64,000 nt of DNA from the NCBI RefSeq assembly GCF_000972845.2, contig NC_040033.1:5298241-5362240 (forward strand), read 5' to 3'. A program made the translations under genes and the position numbers. Origin of the DNA: Larimichthys crocea (lineage: Eukaryota > Chordata > Actinopteri > Sciaenidae). Below are positions 38,715 to 50,100 of this stretch, piece after piece; positions within the stretch are counted from its first letter, which is position 1, and each line of letters begins with the position of its first letter. The notes beneath the pieces were generated by a model that was not told the origin of the DNA, searched no databases, and worked only from the letters and a program-made list of their open reading frames with translations.

Positions 38715-38755
<41 letters not shown>

Positions 38756-39977
38756 AGGGAAACGATGAAACCACGGGAAGTGATAGGAAGCCTCGTTTAC
38801 GTTTTTCTCAGTGCCCGGCTGGATCAGCAATGGTTTGTACTGGTTTGTTCATCAGGTTATTGCCTCTGCACGCATGTATCAATGGGATGTACTGGGAAAA
38901 AACAACCAAGCCCCTCAAATATCTTAAATATGTCGATGTACTTTCTGTATTATAATGATTTAACCACTTTGAATCATCTCCCAATTTATGCGTTCATGTA
39001 CCAGCATCAATCCCCTCTGAGATTTCCATGTTTGTCTTCTTTATTTTACTATAAAAAGTGCAAAATAATAAAAAATAAAATGACGCTTTTAGTGGCTGCA
39101 AGTAAACTCACCGTCTGCTCGATTTCACTCTTTAATCTGAAAAGAGAAAAACCTGCAACAGACAGACAATTATTTGCTGTTATCACCCTGCAGCCTGACT
39201 TTATGTTGTCTCACAGAGCAGGAGAAACATGGAGGTGAACAATGAGGAGTCCAGCAGTGACAGGGTTGAGCTGACGGTCGGGGTGAAGAGATCCAAAAAA
39301 TCAAGAATGCCACCCGAGCTTTCTTTGTGTTTCTGTGAGAACGGTGAAGCCTGCGTGTGAGTTACACACACACACACACTAATAAAAGTTGTTTAGAGAT
39401 CTACTTGAACTCAGTAAATGATCATTTCAGGCATCATCATCATCATCATCGCAGCGATGATGAACACGAGGATGATTCTGACAATAATTACGGCCCCGGC
39501 ACTGTTTACGCAAAAGTGGAGGCATCACAAAGGGACGTCCAGCGTGGAAAGGACAAAGGCAGGTCCACTCATCTAATAATCCAATTTGTGTTGATTTTTT
39601 TACACGAGGTGCGAAAATGCTCTTTTTGACTCACCATCGTCGCTCCATCTTTCACCAGGGACTGCTGCAGCACAAACACAGATGCCAAGCACAAAGCCCA
39701 AGGCCAGGACGCCGGTGAGTCACAGCCGTACCGACCGCGCGTGAATGGAGGCTAAGTGAACGCTCGTTCAGTTGACGTCATCCGTCTTAATCACTCAATT
39801 ATAGCAATTTCCAGAAGGTAACTGCGCTTTATCTTCGCCGTTTTCTGCCTCCAGGTAGCATGCAGGCGGCTGATTGATGGGAACGAGGCGGCCTCTCTCA
39901 GGGACCAATGTGAGATCATTCACACACTGTTAGTCATTCACTCTCAATCATCCTGTGCTGGATTTGTATGAATCACA

Positions 39978-40008
<31 letters not shown>

Positions 40009-41680
40009 ATGGTGCGTTTATGATGTTTCACAATACTTGAATGGTAAGAAAACACAAAGAGATGAAACTTTACAGCATCAGAAGGCAATGAAACGAATGT
40101 ACAACGTGGTGAAATCAATAAGAAATCAACATTATTTGGCATATTCTGCATCATTATTTCCATTGTCATCATTGTAGTTGCTATTGTTGCTGCTGCGCAT
40201 CTTTGTTTCCAATCTAAACCCAACCCGTAACAGCAGATAGCGATCGGCCATGAGTCATGTCCTGCTTAAGGTTTTTCCTTCACACTTGCACCAAGTGTTT
40301 GCTCATGGTGGGAACTGTTGGGTCTCTGTAAATGATATCATAAAGAGTAGATCTAGATCTTGGGCAGCATGGTGGAACCTCACAGCTCACAGTAAGAAGG
40401 TTCCGGGTTCGGACCTCAGCTGAGGCCTTTCTTTTTTGGATGTTCTCCCCATGTTTGCGTGGGTTCTCTCTGGGTACTCCGGCTTCCTTCCACAGTTCAA
40501 AGACATGCACATGATGAATGAGTGAAAAGTGTCTTATATAGCCTATATTTATGGACAGTTTGGAGCTCACAGTATCAATTTAACACACACTCTTATAGCT
40601 CCTATAACTCCTTGGACATACACCCATGCATCCATCCTCCACCATTCCAAAACCTGAGGCCTACCTCGCCCACAAAGCAACTCGACTGCTCAGCTGTGTA
40701 ATGCTAGTGGCAGCTAATGTAACCTTGAGCTACTTGCCTCAAACAGAGATAAGGAGCAGGCTACAGAGTCTAACACTGACTCAAGTGAGTCTATTTATAA
40801 GATCCGACACAGCTCCGACACAAGTCTAGTACTCCTCAACCTGTAACCGAGTTCCCCTTTAAAGAACAAGCGACATTAGTCATTACTCCCTTTCTCCGTC
40901 GCCTGTACCAGGACCTGCCACCACGACCTTATCCAGCAGCTTTGGGATGAACTGTAACGCAGACTGTGAGCCAGGTCTTATCACCCGGCATCAGTGTCGG
41001 AGCTCACTAATGCTCTTGTGACTGAATGGGAGCAAACCCCTGCGGCCAGGCTCCGAACACCTGAAGTGGAAAGCCTGAAACCAGAAGAGTGGAGGCAGAT
41101 GAACCTAAGTGAACCCACGAGGTGTCAGGATGAAATATATTTGGGGCGTCCACATTCTTTTGGCCGAGTCATACACTATAAATAAGGCATTTTGTTCAAT
41201 AGTCGTGGCTATTATTTAACAGCAATCTTATCACAGGGTCCATTAAGCAGCTTCTGGGGCTTTTGATCGCAGCACAGAGTTTGCCAAGTTTCAAATGTCC
41301 ATGTTGTGCTACACTGAGGAAGATCATGTAATACGATCGAAAGCTCCAGAAGAGCCACTTAATGAACGCTGTCACGTGATTGTTTTCTCTTTCTGGTCAA
41401 CAACGAAACTAGATATTTGACTCAACAGTTTGAGTTGGCGTTCGTTCTATTCAGACTAAAAATATTTTCGATGGCTGTAAATAAGTTCGTCTAAACATGA
41501 CGTGATGATGCATACAGTGTCAGTATGGATGAAACATAATGAATATATAGCAAATCTAACGTAATTAATGTAAATATTAATTATTTTCTTGATTGTATTT
41601 AGTGTTTGACAAGTGAGACAAGACAAGTGAACAGAGATGGAATTAAATCTACATTAATTAACATTACTGAAGTTATTATA

Positions 41681-41725
<45 letters not shown>

Positions 41726-44070
41726 GAACGTGAGTCAGCCTCATAGTACAACTCATTATGAGTGGGCTTCACTACAGTGAAGGGATCTGAATGGATAACT
41801 GTGGCTCTTTGAGCGGAGGAGACGGTCTGGGTTACAAAACAGATTTATTGATTTATCTTATATAAGCCCCTGTGTACTCTGGGCCGCGCTATTAAGGTTT
41901 GGAATTTGAAATATATTTCATAGAAGAGCAGTTTAGATTAAAATGTGTTCAGAAAAAAGATGTGACAGAAATAAGAAAATGTAATATTGGCAGCGCATGG
42001 ATCAAATGTAATGCTCTAGTTTACACCAGATACTTTTATCATATATTTTCGTGATTTAAACTCATCTATAGGTTATTTTTTTGTCCATAAAATGTCAAGA
42101 AAAAAAGTGAAGCAAGTGTCCAAGAGCCCAAAGTGACGACATCAAACTGTTTGTTTTGTCAGACCAAGTCAGAAAATATTCAGTTTACTGATATATAACA
42201 GGAAAAAAAACAGCAAATCTTCACATCTCAGAGGCCTCAAACAGAGATGGATTGATATTTCTGCTTCATAAAGGACTCAGACTAACTTTGAATTAGAAAA
42301 ATCTTTCAGTTTCTCATACGGGTACAACGTACAAGTGTACATATATGTATGTTGTTTGTCAGTTTGTTATCCTACACTGAAAGGACACAGGATACAAAGT
42401 GTACTATTATGTTTGCATGTCTACCTACAGTGTAGACATGTGGAATATGACTAAAATGTTTAATTTATTAACTATTAGATGTAACCAATTCATTTTATAT
42501 TGACTGACTAATTGTCTCATCGCTAGATACATGACGTCAAAGCAAAATATCATAAAATTCCATTTGAATTTAACTGTTTTCTGTTTATTATCTTTCTTCA
42601 GCTCATCAGCCGTTGGTAACATTCGAAGGAGCTGTGACTTCTGCGAGCAGTGGAGCCTCTTCAGTCCGTGCATCCATCAATGTATGTTGTAAACCAAACA
42701 TATCTTTCTTTAAAGGCTGGTAATGTTTTTTGCTTTTGACAACAAACATTACTCGAACGTGAGTATAGAGCATTTGTTTGGGACTATTTCCAGCAGAGGA
42801 GTGATACATGTTTGGTGCCCTTGTGAGTATTTCTGGCAGTTTTTGTGGGATTGAAACTAAAAGTTGTGTCTTATTGATGGTTTTAATAGTGTTTTTATAG
42901 CTGTGGGTCTCTCTGGCACAGAGGAATAGTTGTCAATTAAAAGGATCAATTCATTGTTGGTTTGGTGCTTTTAATGAGATTTGTAGTGAGTGAATTTAAC
43001 CACTAGATGGTGCTGCTGATTCATGTGTAGCAGTTTTTTTTTAACAACTTAAAGAGCAAACAGGTTGAACTGAGAGTCCATGTCTTCCAGGTGAAAGCTC
43101 CAGGATCGGCTTCTCAACAGGATGAAGCACAGAAAATGAACAGGACGCTGTGCAACGACACCCGAGAGGTCATATTAAATCTTCCGTCCTCTGCATAAAG
43201 TGCTAAACTTTGTGTCAAAATGTTCCTGAGTCACGTTTATTTTAATCTTTTTCTGTAGGAGAACAAAGTCCAGTACTCCAAAGAGCTTTTACTGCAGATG
43301 GAGGAGAGAAAGCAACAGCTAGGACAGGAGAGAAGTCAAAAACTTGTCGATGAACGAAAGGTCAGTCACTTTATAACAAGACAAGTATACCAAGTATGTC
43401 AAAATGCAAGCAAAGAAAGGCCAGTAGATAACGGTGTCACATTTCTGCAGCACAATGAGGCCATACACTCTTTCTGGGGGATGCCAGGGAACGGTGCCCC
43501 AAACTACCACCTGGGCACATCGAAAAGGACCAAAAGCCTTTCCGCCGCAGGGATTTTACCCCAAGATCAGGTAGACAATGCAGCGTTTATGTTAGCCGAG
43601 CATTGTTCCATGCAACAAAAGCCTAGTGTGCTCAGAAGGCCTCCAGATCGCTCTGGCTTTGACAGGAGAGAACTGAAAGAGAGTCATGAGACGAGTCGAA
43701 ATCTGTTCCGCACAGTGACAGCACAAAAAATAGAGCTCAAACCCTCTGAGATATCTTCTTGTTTCTTTACTTTTGCTCTCCCATCGAGCCTTCTGCCACC
43801 AAAAAATGCCAAACTCCATCCTGACTTCCTTTCCACATGTTGCATTCATCTCATAGCAGCAGAAACTCAAACCTCTGTCTGTGGCTGATGACAGTAGGAG
43901 CTGGTCATATTCTAAACAAGTAGTGTTTGAGGTCATTAACATGAGTCTGGGCCCTGAGCCCAGCATGACATTACAGCCTGTTTCTTTGCCTGGAGCTTCT
44001 CAATGCTGTCTTTGTTCCCCAGATCCGCGATAAATGGACTCAGGACCCCCCTCAACCGTCTGTGAAATGA
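38011..44070 (+). CDS. Unnamed coiled-coil protein with natural His6 run, CCDC66/CSPP1-like C-terminus
   Basis: Function unknown. Exons: 38011-38040, 39217-39356, 39431-39558, 39659-39714, 39855-39909, 42602-42681, 43091-43168, 43259-43360 and 44023-44070. They total 717 nt and stay open throughout (238 aa). The product starts MFNILHHHVQ; exon 2 has a second in-frame ATG at 39229 (MEVNNEESSS) that may be the real start. Residues 58-63 are six histidines, followed by an acidic stretch (SDDEHEDDSD). Residues about 190-223 form a charged helix (YSKELLLQMEERKQQ) like the segments in centrosome/cilium proteins CCDC66 and CSPP1; the end is IRDKWTQDPP. Most junctions are GT-AG. Intron 3 fits best as GC-AG, and the exon 7 donor (GTCATA) is weak. 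An AATAAA lies 96 nt after the stop. The model is ab initio: chance would rarely give eight in-frame splices, but some exon edges may be wrong. Confidence 0.7.
38480..38708 (-). mobile_element. hAT-type non-autonomous element fragment (-)
   Basis: The reverse complement begins CAGTGGATACAGTACTC and continues 'aagtactgtatttaagtac' and 'tactttctacttctaatcc', matching the terminal part of the same family as the + fragment at 37437-37805. The outer boundary adjoins the ATCT microsatellite. Confidence 0.55.
38715..38754. repeat. (ATCT)10 microsatellite
   Basis: Ten perfect tetranucleotide units, next to a transposon end. Confidence 0.95.
39559..39658 (+). other. Putative GC-AG intron
   Basis: The exon edge reads AAAG|GCAGGT, which keeps the strong features of GC donors (G at -1 and +5, T at +6). 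The acceptor is CACCAG|GG. Joining here keeps the frame and gives a continuous Lys/Thr/Pro-rich protein. The alternative GT donor 4 nt later (GGCAG|GTCCAC) is weak and changes the reading frame of the next exon. Confidence 0.5.
39981..40008. repeat. (TG)14 microsatellite
   Basis: Perfect dinucleotide run in the intron of the unnamed gene. Confidence 0.95.
40360..40520 (+). mobile_element. SINE-like repeat with tRNA-type B box
   Basis: 'gggcagcatggtgg', 'tcacagtaagaaggttcc', the B-box-like GGTTCGGACC, then 'tgttctccccatgtttgcg', 'tgggttctctctgggtac', 'tccggcttccttccaca' and 'caaagacatgcac'. This is one of the commonest dispersed repeats of teleosts (recalled). Confidence 0.75.
40905..41182 (+). 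pseudogene. Tc1/mariner transposase 3' remnant
   Basis: Conceptual translation gives QLWDEL-x-RRL-x-AR (in-frame stops at x), then SELTNALVTEWEQTP and VESLKPEEWRQ, the order of the C-terminal DDE transposase end of Tc1-like elements. The end GGGGCGTCCACATTCTTTTGGCC resembles the inverted repeat of Tc1-like fish elements. It is truncated at the 5' side, with stops and frame changes, so inactive. Confidence 0.75.
41682..41723. repeat. (CA)21 microsatellite
   Basis: Perfect dinucleotide run in an intron of the unnamed gene. Confidence 0.95.
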
Positions 44071-44165
44071 AGACCATAGCATCCCCGAGCCGAGACATTC
44101 GAGAGCTACGGGTCAGTCGGTCAGATATTTGAAATGGCGAATTCTGATGTTGAAATACGAAACGA

Positions 44166-44171
44166 AATAAA
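44166..44171 (+). terminator. AATAAA polyadenylation signal of the unnamed gene
   Basis: It lies 96 nt after the stop codon of the proposed 238-aa protein. It gives a short 3' UTR and supports the position of the last exon. Confidence 0.55.
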
Positions 44172-45285
44172 CCGAAAGCAAAAGAACAAAACACGCAGAG
44201 TGTGAACGGTTTGAGGACACGGAACAAGTGAGCCTGTTTACAGCTGCATGTGTTGCTACATGAACAGGTGCCTGCAACAGCAACATTTTCTACTCGGCAT
44301 ACCAAGAATGGACTCGTGGCCTCGGCTGATTCACACCAGTGGACACGCTGACCTGCTTATAAGGAGCAGTTTTGGGGTTTGTTGTCTTTGCTGTTCTGTT
44401 CAACTCTTTCATAAAGGGGTGCTGAGTGACTAACTTGTATAAGTTTATAGCAGACGAGGCTGAAATATCCTGACACGCTGGATCCTACAACTCCCAAAAT
44501 GCAACACAGCAGCATCTTTCATTAGACCCTCCCTACCTTTTAAATGCCCACTTCTTTCAAACACTTCATCTCCAGTTAAACAGACTTTGTAACACATATA
44601 GTATATCTTTGGTAACAATCTTATTAACTTAACCTTTTATAATTTTACTCCTCACCTTTAAATCTTTTTTTGATTTAAGTCTGGCTTAAGTCAAAGTCTC
44701 AAGCTCAAGCTTGGATTAGCGGTGTCGTGATATACCAATAATAGTATAAAAATTAAATATTGACACATACACATATAAAAATATTGTGTAAATAATCCAG
44801 TTCTTCTTAATTAATTTTACTTTCTTCCTGTTGTTTTGTGGTTTACACTCCAACATAACGGGTGGCAGTGATAGACCTTAACGCTGGCACCACAGTGTTA
44901 CAGTTCGTTGGCCAAAAACAAGACAAAACACACATTAAAAGTTAAAAATGAATCGGACATTTATCTTCAGACTTTTGTGGAAACCTGACATCATGACAGC
45001 CATGAAGGAGCTGTGAATCACATCAGATACAAGATGATTACCGGACGAGTTGTTCATCATCTGAGCTGCACGACTTCGGCATAATATGTTGCTAATTTTC
45101 TCATTACAATGTTGGACATTTTTTTAAAAACAGCCGCATCGTCTGATCTTCATATTTTTTTGTCCGAAAAGTTTCTCTGATTGATCTTCCAGGTAATTTC
45201 CAGATAATTATACAGTGAAGAGAGATGACTCATCTCTGTCTAATTGCATGTCTTTGTTAGCCAGCTCTTAATTGGAAGAGTTTAC

Positions 45286-45309
45286 TGTGTGTGTGTGTGT
45301 GTGTGTGTG
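45286..45309. repeat. (TG)12 microsatellite
   Basis: Perfect dinucleotide run in intergenic DNA. Confidence 0.95.
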
Positions 45310-45487
45310 CATGTGTTCAGTTTTCATAAGCTAAGGGCCGTATTGTGGAGGGCAGCGGCGGCCTTCCTCCTCAGTGGGTGAGTAATTATGATGTAGGGAC
45401 AGTTATAAGGGACAGTGAAATACCAATGGTTACAGCGTGGGCTGGCAAGGTTGGTAATTAAGGTTGGACGTACCTTTTGGTTCATTG

Positions 45488-45575
45488 TTGCCGCACGCAA
45501 ATGTACAAAACTGTTCAACAACTCAGAAACTTTGCCGCACGCAAATGTACAAAACTGTTCAACAACTCAGAAACT
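45488..45575. repeat. Perfect 44-bp tandem duplication
   Basis: Two adjacent identical copies with a 44-nt period (the GCCGCACGC word occurs at 45490 and 45534). Identity between copies points to a recent duplication. Confidence 0.9.
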
Positions 45576-46059
45576 TAAGTTCGGTCAGCATGATGAAAGA
45601 GGAGTATGACAACTTTTGTCAAGGGCTCCTCCTCTGTTTCATGGACAATCTGAAGCACCAGTTAAACACACTCAATTACAAATACGGGAAGATTTCCACC
45701 TTGATTTGTTTGAGCTGTGGAAACAATCAGAGCGGCAGCACTCGCCCTATATTCAGAAAGGTCAGAGGTCACGATCAGAAGTGTTACATCGCCCCCGCAG
45801 AAAGAAGTGATTCAGCATTTTGCTCGAGGACGCTAAAAAGTAAACTACAGGGCTGATGGATGCCGAACAGTTCAGGCTCATTTATTTTCCTAAAAAGTGT
45901 TGTCTAAAGAAATGACTGCATGACCATAAACAGAAGTTTGGGCTTAATTATGCACTAAAATGACTTGATAAGAAGGAAGGAACAATTCAAAGCAACTTTG
46001 TGTAACGTTTCTGCCATAAAATAACAGATTTTAAATCATACACTGACTTGTAATCAGGT

Positions 46060-46500
46060 GAAAGTGGATCATATTTTATGGAGAAAATGTCCTCTGGCTG
46101 CTGCGCCTCAGCTCTCTGTGATTTACAGAGTTTCCTGATGGACAGTGAAGTAAACTGCTGTGAACTGTAGCTGCTTGTAAGCAAGTCTGCCCAGACTGTG
46201 AGCTCAGAGCACCAGGGGAGTGTTAGTGTTCCTTCCACAGGTGTTTTTTGTGCTGTCATGCCAGAACAGGAGCTGGGCAAGCGGGCAATGTTCAACTGTT
46301 CTCAGCAGCCTCTATGGACCTAACGACAGAGGTGAAAAGGCAGAAGAGGACACTGACAGAAGAAGCTAAGAAGAGAAAAAGAGAGAGTGACTGAGCAAGA
46401 GCAAATCTGGGACTGACTTTTACTATTACACTCTGAAATTGGGGGCGCTAAATCACAAAAATACCAATTCCTACATGGTGTTTATTTAAAAGATGACATA
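46060..46500 (+). repeat. Dispersed teleost repeat, family B, copy 2
   Basis: It shares 'gtgaaagtggatcatatttt', 'tttacagagtttcctgatgg', 'gagtgttagtgtt', 'gccagaacaggagctgggc' and 'agcagcctctatggac' with the other copies. It ends in the 'aaattgggggcgctaaat ... tcctacatggtgttt' tail. Confidence 0.8.
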
Positions 46501-46959
46501 TAGAGACACGATCTTTGACACTGAACACATACACAACAAAAAACAAATAGATAAAACACTGCATTTATCAAAAAGTACGAATACAAATAAGCCTATTAAA
46601 TATGTCTTATTGTTTAAAAAAACTTAAAATATATCTAAAGAACATGCAGAGAAGTGTTTAAAATGTCAGGAAAATCATCTCTGATGCAAAATTTTTTGCT
46701 GTTATTGCAGATATAAACACAGTTCAACACAAGGACAACAAACTGGACAGGTACATTTAATAACTAACAAATTAAAGGTACAGATAAAAAAAAAACATTT
46801 CTAATACTAACAACTTAATAACAGGGTTTGTTCTGTTATTGTCATTATTGAATATAATATGAAAAGTCTATAATATATCTGGTTATGTGTTGATAGAAAA
46901 AGGGGCTGTGACCCACTGCATGCTGGGATACTACACTGACCGTGGATGTAAATAGTTAA

Positions 46960-47134
46960 ATGTGATGGGGAGGGGGGTAGGTCCGCGGTGACGTCACAGA
47001 CTGGTTTCTTCTGCTTTGGGCCGAAGGGGGACAAGGAGAACCGAGACCCAGAACGGAACGAGTCCAGTCCAGTTTACAGCACCGACAGCAGCTGCTCGAA
47101 GCGGATAAAAACATCTTTAAAAATAAAAATAAAA
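46960..47134 (+). promoter_or_regulatory. anxa13 promoter and 5' UTR with full CRE
   Basis: A perfect cAMP-response palindrome TGACGTCA lies at 46989-46996, about 140 nt before the start codon, beside a G-rich stretch (GGGGAGGGGGG at 46966). No TATA box is apparent. The transcription start is not determined. The CRE is seen directly; CREB control is inference. Confidence 0.5.
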
Positions 47135-50100
47135 ATGGGAAACTGTCAGGTAGGAGCGCGTCTCTTTAAAGATCTTTAAATAGAAATAGGAAATAGAAAA
47201 TCTTAATCAGCTGTTTGGGCTTCGGTCAAAGTGCGTGCGCCAGTTTGGATTTGATTCAAATGTTCGTGATTTGCAGAATAAACTATATTTACTAGCATTT
47301 ATTCCCAGTCATGTATTTGTATTTTTATTTCTAATTATAGACGCCAAAAAAACAGCCGCGCAATACCTCCACTCGCCTTCATGGCGCATGAACGCTGACA
47401 AATCTCCGTTATGTTGTACTGTAACTCCAATTTAAGGCGTCATATTTATAATATTTGGTGTTTCTTTAAATGAGATGACACCGTGTGACAGACCACAGTG
47501 TCTGGCTTTCTTTTTTATTTATTTTTTTACGCAGAGGAAAAGAGCCACTCCCCTGCGGAATTCATCACAGCCCCGTTAGATGTGTGTGTCGATGAATGAG
47601 CGTGATATGTGTTGGGTCATGAGTGCAGACACGGACAGATTTAAATGTTTTTGGCACATTTGTGTCCAATTATTTGGTGAAAAAGCTACATTTTTGGATT
47701 ATTTGGCTGAGTTGTAATTGTAAAGTAGCTGTAACATTGTAGTTTATTGTAGTTTTGAGTCAAACATTCTCCTTGTATGGGACCTTAAAGTGGCATTAAG
47801 CTGTTTTTATATTGCCGGCCTGCTATAGTTACATTATAGTGACTCTTTGGAGTTTCGCAGACCCCTGTTGGCCTCTGCGCCGCCCCTTTGGTTGCTGCCA
47901 GTAATTCATAGCGGGCCTCCACCAAGTTTGTTTAAAGACTTCTGCTGGACCCCGAATTCCTCAACCAAAGCATTGTGTAATCCCATCCCCCAATCCACCA
48001 GCTGCTCCTGCGTCTCCATCATGAATCCCTCTGAACTTGGTTTACCGAGACAATCAGTGTGATGTGAGCTGAAACAAAGTCATCTGCTTTCATTCTCACA
48101 GCCCACAGTCGTGCCATACGAGGAGTTTGATGTTGTAGCCGACATCAAGGCCATCCGCAAAGCCTGCAAAGGGTTTGGTGAGTTGGAAACGAATAAACAG
48201 TGTTTGTTTTTGTCTTGTAAAGTGTATTTATAATATATTTTTTGTGTCTTTAGGTACTGACGAGAAGGCCATCATTGAAATCCTGGCGAACCGCTGTTCA
48301 TTTCAGCGGCAGGAGATTAAACAGGCCTATTTTGATAAATATGACGACGTGAGTGTCCTTTACTGTGTCTTTACTAACCATTTTAGTTATTAGACATATG
48401 TTAGAATATGCATTTCTCTGTGATAGGAGCTGGTGGACGTGTTGAAGAGCGAGCTGTCGGGGAGCTTTGAGAAGGCCATCCTCGCCATGCTGGACCCGCC
48501 CGTCATCTACGCTGTGAAGGAGCTGAGGAAGGCCATGAAGGGGGCCGGCACCGATGAAGACGTCCTGGTGGAGATCCTCTGCACCGCCACCAACGCTGTC
48601 AGTCACAAATTAAAAGCATGGAATGAACACATTAAAATCTGTGTGCCCTTATATCAAGATGTCAGCTTGAACATGCTCAGATTTTTTTTGTTTCTTTCCC
48701 ACAGGACATCGCCATGTTCAAGGAATGCTACTTTCAAGGTAAGAGGATGAGCTAAACTTTGTTATACACTTTTTTTATTTTTCAAAATAAAGGCAAAACA
48801 TTTCCATTACGAAAACATACTTCCACCCATCGTCATGTGACATAAAAAAATGTCGTGCAGTTGAACCCAAAGTCACCCCTCCTTCATGAACCCTGGAGGA
48901 AAGAGTGACTCATTAGGACTCACGCCACATACAGTCGCCTGCTATTCTTATCCCTTCAGCCGTGTAATGTACAGTCACACTTTGTTTAGTCAAGACATCC
49001 TGTCGCAACTTCCCGTGATGCCAGTGCCGATAACTGATTACATTTACCAACATGTCCTTTTGCCTTCTTTTCCTATTTTCTTCCATTCTTCCAAATATAT
49101 TCCAAAATTTCTAATTGTCAATTTGAGTAGTGAGTTACTGGGGCAAAAACAAATAAAACCTTAATAGGATGACGTCAGTGTTGGGTTGCTTTCTAGTATC
49201 TTAATGGAGCTTGGTTGGTTTGTTAATCAGGCTGCATCCTGCAGGCAGGTGCTTGCGACGTGCTACTGTAATTAACTTGTGCGTGGTGAGAATAGGAAAG
49301 AAAAGATAAGTCCGACTCACCTGTTGATTTACAGCACAGCCTGATACCCATTGCAGGGCCTACTGTTACTATTTGGCATTACCAGTGGGATTCGAGGAAG
49401 GCTCACCCAACTGTTGCCACATTTCACCACGTGTATCGATGACTGATACATTAATTTATGGCAGCGGTTGTGAAATCTCTTTGGCTGGTTGTGTATGCTC
49501 CTCTGGGATACTTTAACTTTACTTTTATCATGCTATAAAGCACCGATAATTGATTTATTAGCCATGATTAAGGCCACAGGTTACAAAGTATAAGTCATAC
49601 AGTATGTCCACATCAATGACTGTAAAAAAAAGACGTCATTGTTACAAGATAACCGGAGCTGAATCACTTGAATATGCTTTGAAATTTATATACTGGGGCA
49701 ATTCTGTTTTTAATTGAACATTGTGTTGCTACGGCAACCACAATAAATAGCTGTCATTAGCATTAGCGCCCGGCATTTTGTCAGATCAAATACAGTGACG
49801 CGCATGTTTATTGTACAATAAAAGGTTCCTTAATGTTTAAACTCTGTCTGTCTGTCGGTCTTTGTACGACGGCGGTTTCTGTGATTTCTGTCTAGAATTT
49901 AGTTTTCTGTGATTAGCTCACTGCTAACCAAACTAGTTAGCTGTCTGGAGTGTTGCTATGCAACCGTTTGAATTGCTCGTTTACTGACATCTAACATTAA
50001 TGTTGACTGAACGTGTACATTATTTCTAGATACCACTGTCAAACATTGGAAATTATGTTTAAAAAGCTGTGTTAGAGTATCAAAAACTGAACGCCCGATG

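Larger units (their letters stand above)
39910..42601 (+). other. Intron of unnamed gene, repeat-rich
   Basis: The largest internal intron of the gene (2.7 kb). It holds two CA/GT microsatellites, a SINE-like repeat and a Tc1/mariner remnant, listed separately. No exon seen inside. Confidence 0.75.
44190..46055. other. Intergenic stretch
   Basis: No supported exon. It holds a (TG)12 microsatellite (45286-45309) and a 44-bp tandem duplication (45488-45575). The 130-codon frame at 45464-45856 runs through that duplication and has no known domain. A segment near 44718-44800 resembles a degraded hAT end but cannot be bounded. Confidence 0.5.

Noticed and set aside
38715..38754. Regularly spaced repeat as a CRISPR-like array
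   Set aside because: It is a plain tetranucleotide microsatellite in a vertebrate genome.
43298..43888. 196-codon + strand frame extending exon 8 of the unnamed gene
   Set aside because: The good donor at 43361 and acceptor at 44022 give a short final exon followed by AATAAA. The read-through part looks like intron.
45464..45856. 130-codon + strand frame through the 44-bp tandem duplication
   Set aside because: Its openness is partly due to the duplicated segment. No domain, no splice sites.
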